A stretch of DNA of 64,000 nt, from the NCBI GenBank assembly GCA_036320915.1, contig JAXBDG010000021.1, positions 124,001-188,000 on the forward strand, given 5' to 3'. Both the position numbers and the translations under genes were made by a program. Under the pieces are notes generated by a model. The model was given only the letters and a program-made list of their open reading frames with translations. It had not been told where the DNA came from and searched no databases. Numbering within the stretch: the first letter of the stretch is position 1; each line of letters opens with the position of its first letter. The stretch comes from Linnemannia elongata (Eukaryota; Mortierellomycota; Mortierellomycetes; Mortierellales; Mortierellaceae). Positions 49,349 through 59,406 of the stretch are shown piece by piece.

Positions 49349-51054
49349 ATGGGAAAAGACCAGTTCGGACGGCCTGCCACCAAGGCCCAGCGCCACGATC
49401 CCCTTCATGTCCAGTTGATGGGTCCCTCGGAGAACGACCCCCTTCCCCAGGGCAAGCAGCCCAGAGCCAAGGCTGCCCGTAACGAGCGCAAGAACAAGCC
49501 CGATGCTGTACGATAAAAAACATTTTTTTCGCTACTTTTCTTGCCTCAGGACAGCTTACATACCAGCTGGATGGACCTTCTGAACTCACGCCTACTATTT
49601 CTCAATGCTTAAACGAAAATAGAACTATGTTGATGCCAAGTTGTCGAGAAAGATTTTGTCGATCGCACAGCAGCAGCAGGATGAGATCAACAAGGAGGCA
49701 CGCGGAGGTCTTTCCTCGGACGACGATGAGGAAGAGGAGCAGACTTATGGAAAGAGGGCAGGATCAGCAGGAGGAGCCAACAAGAGCTTCATCCCTGCCA
49801 TTGGCGGCGACAGCGACGAGGAAGAGTCCGACGCTGACGAGGAGGGTGACTTTGGCACCTTTGACGAGATCGAGATTGACCAGCGCGATGCCGAGTTGTT
49901 GGCTAAGTTCATGCCCTCAGCACCCAGGGAAAAGAAGACACTCGCAGACTTGATCATGGAGAAGATTAATGCTCAGAACGCCGCCAACGCCGCCGCCGCC
50001 GCTGCTGCCGCTGGAGGAAACGATGTTGCTGTCGTTCCCGAGAAGAGGGGACCCCTGGATTCGGTCATGGACTATGCGGACGAAGACGAGACTGGCGACA
50101 ACCGCCCTATGCCTATGGGTCTCAGCCCTAAGGTCGTGGAGGTCTACTCAAAGGTCGGACTTTTGTTGTCGCGCTACAAGTCGGGCAAGTTGCCCAAGGC
50201 CTTCAAGATCATCCCCTCGCTTCAAAACTGGGAGGAGATCCTGTATATCACCGCACCCGAGAACTGGACTGTCCACGCCACCTACCAGGCCACCCGTATT
50301 TTCACGTCAAACTTGAAGGAGAAGCAAGCACACAAGTTCTTCTCGCTGGTTTTGTTGGATAAGATTCGGGATGATATTGCCGATAACAAGAAGCTCAACT
50401 ACCACCTGTACATGGCCCTCAAGAAGTCGTTGTACAAGTCCAAGGCCTTCTTCAAGGGAATCTTGTTCCCCTTGTGCGAGTCTGGTACCTGCACCCTCAA
50501 GGAGGCTGCCGTCGTCGGATCTGTCATCACCAAAGTTAGTATACCTGTCTTGCACTCTGCTGCCGCCCTCTTGCGTTTGGCCGATATGGAGTACACTGGT
50601 AAGTCACTTGTCTGTTTTGCGCTTGGCACGAGCAAAACAGCTCAATGATTTGATCTGCTATCAAGACCTTTTCAATTTCACGTAACTAACTTTACATTCA
50701 ATCTTCTACCTACCTCTACCTACAACAGGACCCAACTCTCTCTTCATTCGTGTATTATTGGACAAGAAGTACGCCCTCCCCTACAAGGTCATCGACGGAT
50801 TGGTGGACCACTTTTTGAGATTCAAGATGGACCCCCGGCCGATGCCCGTTCTCTGGCACCAGGCTTTCTTGATCTTTGCCCAGCGTTACAAATCCGATAT
50901 CACTCCCGACCAGAAGCAGGCCCTCCTCGACCTCTTGCGCTTCAAGACACACGAGGGTATCTCACCCGAGATCAGGAGAGAGTTGGTCAACAGCGTAGCC
51001 CGTGGTGAGATGTTGCCCGAGCCCGCTGATGATGATATGCTCATGGACATTTAA
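49349..51054 (+). CDS. ENP1: Bystin / Enp1, 40S ribosome biogenesis factor
   Basis: Exons 49349-49507, 49623-50598 and 50729-51054 join in frame to about 486 residues, close to yeast Enp1 (483). Enp1/bystin binds pre-40S particles in the nucleolus and cytoplasm and is needed for 18S rRNA maturation at the small-subunit head. The N-terminus is basic ([10 protein letters not shown]), followed by acidic stretches ([24 protein letters not shown]). The conserved bystin domain begins near [20 protein letters not shown]. It continues through [20 protein letters not shown] and [20 protein letters not shown] to [19 protein letters not shown] run of Ala codons (about 49980-50010) is a species-specific insertion before the domain. 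The gene converges on PIG-L with only 272 bp between stop codons. Confidence 0.97.
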
Positions 51055-51235
51055 AGTGTCATTGCACATTCATATTCCTTTTGGTTTCACACCATCTCAT
51101 TTGCACTTTCCCCCCTTCATATCCCACTCCATTTTTTAGTATCACATTCTTCTCATTTTGATAAAAACAAAGCATAAACAGCATAATTTGCATTCTCATC
51201 TCATGGACCATTATTCAAAATATTAACGATTTATA

Positions 51236-51241
51236 TTTATT
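51236..51241 (-). terminator. Poly(A) signal of the PIG-L gene
   Basis: TTTATT on the plus strand reads AATAAA on the minus strand, about 85 bp after the PIG-L stop codon and inside the gap shared with bystin. Confidence 0.5.
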
Positions 51242-51326
51242 GTTATTCTCGCGTCGCAATCCATGATCCGCAAAACTTCCCTTGCTTGCGATATCTGTAT
51301 CCTGACATCCATGTTGATGATGGTCC

Positions 51327-52704
51327 TTACATAACTCTCCTCAACTCGTTGATGGACATGAACCGCGACACAACAACATAAATCTTCCTGAACCAAACCA
51401 TCTGCGACTCATGTTTCTCCATCGCCGTCTTGGCCTTGAACACTGCCGCGGGGGCACTCACATACAACAATTCCTGGGGTCGAATCATGGCCCTGTTCCT
51501 GACCGACGAAGTGGCACCCCCCGCAAGGGCAGCAGAGCCACCAAGCCCAAACATTTGCGAGACGAGAGGCATGAGGGCTTCGGTCGTGAGCATGGTGATG
51601 GGCAGGTCGAGGATGGAGATGTATTTACGGAGGAGGGAGACGGACTTGAGGACGTAGCAGCATTTGACGGGGGTGCGCTCCTTGAATGTTTGGATGAAGT
51701 AGCTATTTTGGATACATGATGACGTTTGTAAGTTGATGGTTAATGTGGGGGCATCCAGCCAGGGTATTTGCTTTCCTGTAAAATGAATTGATCCGGCAGT
51801 ACGGCGATAATGATTGTATTGTATGGGTGGGTCCTTACGTTAATCCGACGTAGAGGGCGATATGGTTGGTATGGGCAGAGACACCTCTGTCGTCAAAAGT
51901 AATGATCTATATGCAAAAGTAGAAGAAAGACAACATTAGGCCGAGGTGATAGTTGACCCATGGCTGCTGTGCATGATCCGCATGTGGGCTGAATGTGAAA
52001 CGCAGAAAAAAAAATCAAGACGATGTGAGGGCAGTTGGCTTACAGTCTCGATATTGTACTTCTTGGCATACAAGTTCATCTGATCGCCGACCAACGAAGG
52101 GTCCCAGAGGTTGTTAGGTCCATCCTGCAACTCCCTAATTCATGAAAATGTAAAAAAAAAACGAGCGAAAAGGGTCCAAGTGGTCAGCTCGATGACGATC
52201 TAATTGCGTGTCTTCCGTATGCAATCCTACGTTGTTGTGATTGAAAAAGTAGACGTACTCGCGCTCGAGGACGAGGACGTTGGATTCGCGGATACCAAAC
52301 ATCTTGCAACTGGCAATCAATTCCTTCTTCCTAATCTCGCCCAATCCATCGTGGTTACCTATCAATTGCACAAGCAAAAAGGCATGGTCAGATCAATTTC
52401 TATCAGATCGCGTGCCCACCACCCAAATCCCCACTCACTTCTAAAATAGAAGCTTTAATAAACTCAAAAACTTACCAGAGGACATGCAAAGAACATGAAT
52501 AGTGTTTCCATGCTCAGGCCGAGAGAGTTCTGCAAGTGTCGGTCCAAAGAACATGACCTCGTCATCGGGGTGGGCGATCGCAAGAAGGATGCTTGTCCGA
52601 GTGATGGGGTTCTTGAAGAAGCGGCCGTGGAAGAATCCGTAGGCGGCGATGGAAGAGATGACCAGGGCATAAAAGGCCAACTGCAGTACTGCGAAAGACG
52701 ACAT
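51327..52704 (-). CDS. GPI12: GlcNAc-phosphatidylinositol de-N-acetylase (PIG-L/Gpi12)
   Basis: Five minus-strand exons: 52704-52476, 52358-52259, 52134-52044, 51906-51839 and 51702-51327. They join in frame to about 287 residues, the usual size of the family. The enzyme removes acetate from GlcNAc-PI on the cytosolic face of the ER, the second step of GPI-anchor synthesis. An N-terminal membrane segment (residues 4-25) precedes AHPDDE (44-49), which holds metal-binding and catalytic Asp residues. Further on are NHDGLGEIRKKEL, LQDGPNNLWDP and DDRGVSAHTNH near residues 145-155, supplying a metal-binding His. The HPDDE and HTNH motifs are intact, so activity is expected. All introns have GTAAG- or GTACG-type donors. 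The coding strand upstream of the start is pyrimidine-rich (52740-52800). Confidence 0.95.
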
Positions 52705-53409
52705 GATGAAGTTGATGGGGTGCTCGTAGAGCGGGAGAAAATATGAGTGGGAAGGAGGGGTGGAGGAGAGGGAGGGGAGGAGGGTAGCTTGGGAGAGATG
52801 TGAATGGTGGAGCGTTTGAGCGGTTTTATGTGCGCGACTTTTTTTTCAGTCCGGGTAATTCTGCAAATTGGCAGTCGCACAACTGATCACGGTGGATGCA
52901 AAAAGCCACGCATGGCTTGGAGAGTGTGGAGAGGGACAGAGTTAATCAACCGATAAATGAAAAAGAACGCACGCGTGTTTGGACAACTCCAACAGCTATT
53001 CGTTCCTACGCGTCTTTGAGGGCCAACTGTCCGGTATATTACGAAGGACGCTCTAGCTAAGAGAGGGGAAGAATCGAAAAGAGAATCTGTCTTTTCTTCA
53101 TATCGGTCCACAGTGACAGCAGATATTGAGATACCGATGTGCCCAGACCTTGTGCAACGCATGCGCACAACGATATCCCTTCGTGTTTCGTCGTGCTCAA
53201 AGAAAATGATCAGTACATGAGAGAGGCGTCTGCCTTTGCCTCATCTCACTCGCTTTCTTTCATCATCGTTTTCATTCCTTTCTATTTCTTTTCCTATCAC
53301 CAACTCAGGCTACTTCATTACTAGGCGAACAACCTCCCAACCGATGTCTCTTGTATACTCCTGTCGTATCTAATGCTACAAGTCGAAGAACATACCCTTA
53401 AGGAAGGGC
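52705..53409. promoter_or_regulatory. Upstream region of PIG-L and 5' flank of a decayed gene copy
   Basis: About 700 bp without a supported gene. The part next to PIG-L is purine-rich on the plus strand (pyrimidine-rich on the coding strand). The plus strand becomes pyrimidine-rich at 53240-53310 before the decayed Sel1-family copy, like a leftover leader. No TATA box was identified with confidence. Confidence 0.45.
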
Positions 53410-53761
53410 GTTCAAGCACTACGGGCTATGAACAAGACCTCCTCTAACTACAGTAGCTACTCTCTTCCTCTTTCCGAGGTAATATATATCCAGACACATC
53501 TGGACATCTCCGGGAAGGAAATCACCCTATGGTCAGACGTCTTGGACTCATTCAAGGATATCGTCAATGTCCGCCACAACAGCAAGATACGTCAATGCCT
53601 GAAGAGTTCCCACCTTGGGCCACGAAGCTCAGTTTGTTCCCGAGGATGCTGTGGAAAGCGTTATTTTCTATGATCATTCTGCCGGCGCCTTCCGTGTCAC
53701 GTCCTCAAGTACCGACAAACCGTTGACAGTGAAGGATCCTTCACCAATGCAAAAAGTGTGA
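53410..53761 (+). pseudogene. Decayed copy of the Sel1-associated N-terminal module
   Basis: The frame around 53413-53600 reads QALRAMNKTSS, then EVIYIQTHLDISGKEITLW and LDSFKDIVNVRHNSK. It aligns with QALRSVYKRSS, EIVHIDIHQDPTGKDIILW and LGAFKGADNVRHKTR of the intact gene at 57427. An in-frame ATG at 53428 lies inside the conserved segment. Upstream in the same frame there is a stop at 53371 and no ATG, so the original start is lost. After RHNSK the similarity ends, and no Sel1 repeats follow. Another frame then stays open with protein-like composition at 53618-53761 (HEAQFVPEDAVESVIFYDHS). This is either a remnant or a short diverged gene with a frameshift; I favour a pseudogene. Confidence 0.6.
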
Positions 53762-54253
53762 TACGGCAAGGTTGCCTATTAGGGTCATGCCATAACTAGG
53801 GAGAACTAAGCCTTTTTGGAGAAATGTGGTCCTAGTTTCATGTAGCCGTCAGTACCAAACTATCATTAAGAAGCGCGTTAAATATCTTTTTCTCGACCAT
53901 TGCGAAGTCATTTCAGTCTGAGTGTGAGATAATTGTTCCTTTGCTCGTCTTTACAGTAGGCGATCAGAGCAAATAAACCTAATGGAGATTAAGCAGTGAG
54001 AAGAAAAAGGGCCAAACGACTGTTTGCCTCGTCCTTTTCATGTTACTCGCCGTTCATTACTAATCTTGAAGCCTGGTTGCTCTGGCTGCATCCGGCACAT
54101 GATATGGGTTGAATGTTTGTTCCCACACGTAGGACAAAACAACATCTCCCCCCCGAAATTTTACCACGCTCCATTCGTACCACCCTCGGTCTTTTTCATA
54201 AATTTAGTTTGCCTTCTCTCCTTTCTTTTTCTCTTTACTCTTCACCAAACAAA
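53762..54253. other. Intergenic region upstream of the GST gene
   Basis: About 490 bp without a supported gene. Composition is mixed, with a short pyrimidine-rich stretch (about 54185-54245) just before the GST start codon. Confidence 0.5.
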
Positions 54254-55254
54254 ATGTCAGCAACACGACTCGCTTCAATCTCACGCCTTTCACTGCCCCT
54301 TCACCAACAGCACCAGCACTTCCTCAAGCAACTCCCAACCCGCCTTCAACCCCTCTCACGACCATTGTTCCTCAACTCAACCATCATCGCTCGGCACAAG
54401 CACTCTATGACTCCCAACGACAACTTTGCTCTCCCTGTGCCCACCAAGGCTGACGCCAAAGTCCTCGCTGAGGCGTCCAGATCCACCAAGTCAACTTACC
54501 AGCTCCTGTACTTTCCTATGCATGGTCGTGGCGAATTGACCCGCACCCTCCTCGTTTTCAGCGGTGCCAAGTGGGAAGAGCTCCCTCTCGTAAGCATCAG
54601 CCTAGCTTCACTTTACCTTGTCATAACTCCGGCGCTCCTCTAACATTTCTCCCCTTTGTTTCTTTCACCCCTGCAATCATACAGGACTTGAGTGTTCAAA
54701 AGCAGCAGTTGCCATTCAAGCTCATCCCCATTCTGTACGAAACCGCCCCCGACGGCACGATTCTCGAGCTGGCAGAATCCCACGCCATCGAACGCTACCT
54801 GGCTACCAAATATGGTCTCTACGGTTCCGACCCTTACTCGACCCACAAGATTGACCAAATCTATACCTCAACTGATTTCGCCAACCAATTGTTCTGGCAA
54901 CGAGTCCGCTGGGCACCCCTCGACCAGCGTATTGAAGAAGCCCACAAGTTCTACGACGAGATCCTGCCGCCCTACATTGCAAACCACGAAGCCCAGTTGG
55001 AGAAGAACGGAGGGAATGGATATTATTTTGGGGAGAGTATTACGTTGGCGGATTTGAAGTCGGCGCATTTCATTGATAGGGTGTTGTTTATGAGACCCAA
55101 GGGAGCCAAGGAGCCGCCGTTCTCGAATGAGAAGAGTCCGAACTTGTGGAAGGTGCTGCAGAGGGTGAATGGGCACCCGGCCATGACGGCCTGGAAGAAG
55201 ACGCAGCGATATCGGGATCTTGATGCTGGCAGTTTGAACTTTTTCCAGTTTTAA
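54254..55254 (+). CDS. Glutathione S-transferase, possible mitochondrial leader
   Basis: Two exons, 54254-54589 and 54685-55254, give about 301 residues. The first ~50 residues are rich in Arg, Ser, Leu and Gln with no acidic residues (MSATRLASISRLSLPLHQQ), as expected for a mitochondrial presequence. An in-frame second Met at residue 52 (54407) would give a cytosolic protein of about 250. The thioredoxin-like domain starts YQLLYFPMHGRGELTRTLL, where the first Tyr is the likely catalytic residue of sigma/alpha-type GSTs. It continues with ELAESHAIERYLATKYG, the glutathione-binding ESxAI motif. The helical C-terminal domain includes YYFGESITLADLKSAHFID and ends DLDAGSLNFFQF. The enzyme conjugates glutathione to electrophiles or isomerises substrates; the class is uncertain. 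The gene sits between two copies of the Sel1-associated family, to which it is unrelated. Confidence 0.87.
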
Positions 55255-55794
55255 GTAGCCTTACTGTGTTGATTGTGTCTCCCTTATGCTGCTTGTTAGT
55301 CTTGAAAGTACCGAAATACAGATTATTTTTCTCACGGTAAACGTTGTCACCTTTCATTAGGTTTTTTTGCGCTTCTTGATCGTTCACCTTTTTGATGGAA
55401 AAATGGAGAGGGAGGGTCTTTTGACTGGAAGTCATCTGCTGCAATTCTCCCACGACTTCTAGACCGTGTAACGACACAATGACAAAAAAAAGTACAGTAC
55501 ACCCTTTTGCCACTGATAAAGAGTAGAAAAATCAGCAGATGAGACAGATTGAGTTGATTGCTGATGGATTGGTGACTGTTTTTGCATCCTCCTTGGTCAG
55601 GGTCTCGCCTAGGCCGAGGGTGTTGTCGACTCTGTGGTCAACTTTGCCATCTCTCGACTTTGCCATTCCTCTTTCCACATTCATCCTTTAGTTACAGAGT
55701 CCATCCTTCCTTCCTTTTTCTCGTTTCAACCACACACATATACCCACTCAAGGCAACATAAGGCCTCACAATATTTGACGAACAAATTACAACC
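55255..55794. other. Intergenic region between GST and the frameshifted Sel1 gene
   Basis: About 540 bp without a supported gene. A minus-strand frame overlapping the 3' end of the GST gene has no recognisable similarity. A mildly pyrimidine-rich stretch (55660-55745) precedes the next start codon. Confidence 0.5.
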
Positions 55795-56919
55795 ATGCAG
55801 CCAAATAACGAATCTCAGGAACGCACACAAGCATTGCGCCCAGTCTACACGAATAACGGGATACCCGCTTCGTCACCGCCGCCGTCATCAGCGTCACCAG
55901 AGGTCGTTCATATCGATATTCATCCGGACCCCAGTGGGAAGGATATTCCTCTGGGAGGATGTACTTGTAGCGTTCAAGGATGCTCTCAATATTCGACATG
56001 CAACTAGAGTTATCCCTTTCTTGAAAGATGCATCTTTTAGAACGTATGTGTGTACAAATGGTCGTGGATTTGTTGCTGGGCCGTTGGTTATGACAAATTC
56101 GAGCAGTTCCTTATGGACTCTCTTCCTTCTTTCCTTGATTGTAGCCTCGAACCCCTTCGCATTGTCGCAATGCCAGACACAACCTTGGATGTCTATGTCG
56201 AAAGTCAATTGACCCGAACAGAAACCATTACAGACGCTCCACAAGACCTTCCTCCGACCTACAAATCAGCAACAGTGACATCTGCTTCATCCACGCAGAC
56301 CATTGCAGACAAACCAGTCCATACTACCACGCCTATTGCGCCACGACCACCACCACCACCAGAAGTCCAGTCAGTGCTGGATGAGATAACCGCTAAAGCC
56401 AACGCAGGAGACACAGCCGCCCAAGTCCAGTTAGGAACAGCATACAAGAAAGGAGGCTACGGACTCACACAGGACTACAAACTAGCCATGAAATGGTACA
56501 TCCAAGCCGCCGAGAAAAATGACGAAAACAGCGCCATCGCCCAAAGCAACATCGCCAATCTCTATGAGTACGGCCAAGGCGTCATCCAGGACAAGTCCAA
56601 GGCGCTAGACTGGTACCTGAAGGCTGCCAAGCAAGGAAGAGTGCTCGCGCAGATCAAAGTTGGAAAGTGTATGATCTATATAGATGAGGACGAAGGTTAT
56701 GTGAAGGCTCTACCGTGGTTTCTGAAGGCTGCTGAGCAAGGGAATAGTGACGCTCAGTATAAGGTTGCGATGTTGTATAATAATGGACAGGGAGTGGAGA
56801 GGGATATGTCGAAGGCTATGTATTGGTATGACCAGGCTGCGGAGAGGGGGCATACTACAGCGATAGATAGCCTTGCCTTTTTGAAGAGCCATGGATACAC
56901 TGTTCCTACGACTAAATAA
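55795..56919 (+). pseudogene. Sel1-repeat gene with N-terminal module, broken by a frameshift
   Basis: The start at 55795 gives MQPNNESQER and the conserved VVHIDIHPDPSGKDI. The frame then stops at 56007. From about 55948 the conserved continuation (LWEDVLVAFKDALNIRHATR, then FLKDASFRT) is in the next frame, so two bases seem to be missing against the intact paralogue at 57427. Downstream the layout is preserved. A GTATGT donor lies at 56044 and a TTGTAG acceptor at 56139-56144, at the same position and phase as in the paralogue. The following exon (56145-56919) is open, encodes LEPLRIVAMPDTTLDVYV and then about five Sel1 repeats, and ends PTTK. Sel1 repeats are helical protein-binding units. 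The clean downstream exon suggests recent loss or a sequencing error rather than an old pseudogene. Confidence 0.65.
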
Positions 56920-57426
56920 AAATCAGGCGAGACATATGAGAAGTCGAAACTTTCAGGAACCAGGGGCACAGCCGAAAAATTGGTCGGTCTTGTCGGTAAA
57001 GCGAGGGTCGAAACGAAGAATTGGCAAAGAAATAAACAATGAAATGTTCCCTGTTTGTTCAATGCGAATGGCACGCAAGCAAGCGTTGTGTACGAAAAGA
57101 AGAGGGACAAAAAACGAGTAAAAATTGGCACCCATTGCCTTCTCTGCTTACTATCCCCCCTTTCAAGTGTTTTGTAGTGAAACAATGTGTTAAGTGATTT
57201 CAGGAACCAAAACCGTATTGAAAGGCATTGGAGAGGAAATAAAAAAAACCCCCTCCAGTCCATCCATATCCACGCTCTGTGCACAATCCAGGGGTCATGC
57301 TGTGTTTGACATAAAGAACCCCCAGAAAACCCACTCCATTCGCCATCTCACTTGCTTCTTTCTTCATCTCCATCCTTCTCATTCTCACTCTTCTCCCATT
57401 CAACCAACAACCCCTTCGAGCCAAAA
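56920..57426. other. Intergenic region upstream of the intact Sel1 gene
   Basis: About 500 bp without a supported gene, of mixed composition. A pyrimidine-rich leader lies at about 57340-57410, directly before the ATG. Confidence 0.5.
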
Positions 57427-59178
57427 ATGGACGACAAACTCGAGGGACACTTCCAGGCACTCCGCTCAGTCTACAAACGCAGTAGCGCAACACTTGCTTC
57501 AGAGCTACCAGAGTCGGAGATTGTCCACATCGATATCCATCAAGACCCAACTGGCAAGGACATTATCTTGTGGGAAGAAATCTTGGGCGCATTCAAGGGT
57601 GCCGACAATGTTCGACACAAGACTAGGGTACTTACTTTCTTGAAAGACGAGCGCTTCAATACGTAAGTTACTCGCGATTATAATACCATCCTCTTACCTG
57701 GACCCCATTGAATATTAGAACCAAGGAAACTAACAAGGTCCAATTCCCCTCTTTCTGAGCGCAACAGTCTTATGCCTTTGCGTATTGCTGCGATGCCGAA
57801 AGCTGTCTTGGATGTATACATCGATTTTCGGCCAGTTCAAGTGGAAGTGGCACCAGCGACACCACCACCATCATCGTCTCAATCAGTCTTCAGCACGCCT
57901 CCCATGTCTCCACCACCATTACAATCCCAACCACCACCAGTTCAGTTGGCGTTGCAACAGGCAAAACTTACTGACCTTACTAAACGGAGCCCGCAGTACG
58001 GCTCTGACGATGTCGCTTTCTCTACGTTGAAGGACATCGATCTCCCAACGACCGAGCCTAGACCTCCTCAGACAACACCGAATAGCACCCTTGGAGGATA
58101 TCAGCTTCACAGCTATTCTTCTATCACACATCTTTCTGTCGACACCAACAGCCACACCTCAGTGTCATCCAACACACCCGAGTCCGTTTCGTCCGATGTC
58201 AACTACATCGCTAACCTCATCGCAAGGGCCGACCGCGGTGACAAGGACGCCCAGGTTGGACTCGGAGATGCATACGTGCTCGGTGAAGGGGTAACCAAGG
58301 ACTTCACCAGCGCTATGAAGTACTACCGCAAAGCAGCGAATCGAGGACATGCCATGGCACAGTACAGGATGGGGCTCCTGTACAGGTTTGGTCGGGGTGT
58401 TGAACATGATTCTAGTAAGGCTGGCGAATGGTTCCTAAAGGCCGATAAGCAGGACCTCCCTGACGCTCAATGTCAACTTGGACAGATGGCATGCTCATCC
58501 GGAAGGCATTCTTCCGCTATGACCTATTTCCTCAAAGCTGCCAAACATGGGCACGCAGAGGCCGATGTTCAAATTGCGAGGTTGTTCCTGAGCGGACAAG
58601 GGGTTCCGCAGGATTTCGAGAAGGCGATCGAGTGGCTTCGGAAGGCGATGGAGGATGATGCTGGGTACGGCGTCGCGTCGTTCGAGATGGGGAATCTGTA
58701 CTACCAGGGTCTTGGTGTTCCCTTGGATTACCCTAAGGCGGAGGAATGGTTTGTCAAGGCTGGCAACCTCGGGAATGCGGACGCCCAGAGGAGCCTCGGC
58801 GTTATGTATAGGGACGGTCGACAAGGTGTTGCCCAAGACTCTGTTCGGGCGATGGAGTGGTTCCTCAAGGCTGCTGATCAGAATGACAAGGAGTCTCAAT
58901 GTACTCTTGGTGTTATGTACGACAATGGCGAAGGGGTCGTGCGGGACTCGTCGAAGGCCATGGAGTGGTATCTTAAGGCGGCGGATCAAGATCATGTCGA
59001 GGCCCAGTTTTGCGTTGGCGTACTTTACTATGACGGCTGGGGCGGCTTCCCTCCGGACATCGCCGAGGCGAAGGCGTGGTTTCGTAAGGCAGCCTATGGA
59101 GGGCATTTTGAGGCCGATGATTTCTTTGTCAAGTGTGGTGGTGACAGGGTACGTCAGCATAGATGGTTTGTGATGTAA
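57427..59178 (+). CDS. Sel1-repeat protein with uncharacterised N-terminal module
   Basis: Two exons, 57427-57662 and 57768-59178, give about 548 residues. Residues 1-100 form a compact module: QALRSVYKRSS, VHIDIHQDPTGKDIILW, LGAFKGADNVRHKTR, TFLKDERFNT and LMPLRIAAMPKAVLDVYI. The intron splits it just before LMPLRIAAMP. A Pro/Ser/Gln-rich linker follows to about residue 220. Eight or so Sel1 repeats then run to about 545, each of the form (A)xxxLGxxYxxGxGVxxDxxKAxxWxxKAA. Sel1 repeats are TPR-like helical pairs that assemble protein complexes; in fungi they occur in Chs4 and Hrd3, but no such partner domain is present here. There is no signal peptide or membrane segment. The function of the N-terminal module is unknown. 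It is the only intact member of three copies within 6 kb and converges on the Prm10-like gene, with 228 bp between stops. Confidence 0.85.
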
Positions 59179-59406
59179 GATCCGCATTTTTTACAACTAC
59201 AAAAACTTTCTCTTAGGTTAAAACGTTTAAATGTTGTGTATTGAAAGGAGATAGAGAACGCAGGTTATGAATTACATGGACGAATGACAAAAGGAGGGTA
59301 TATGAAATTAATACTAACTAAATAATATTGAAAGAAGAAAAAACAATGCAGGGTCGAAATCAAGGTTTTCACTATGTACAAAAATAAGCAACATCCACTT
59401 TTCACA

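Noticed and set aside
53428..53673. 81-codon frame as an intact small gene
   Set aside because: The ATG lies inside the conserved module, homology extends upstream of it, and similarity breaks off mid-module. A decayed copy fits better.
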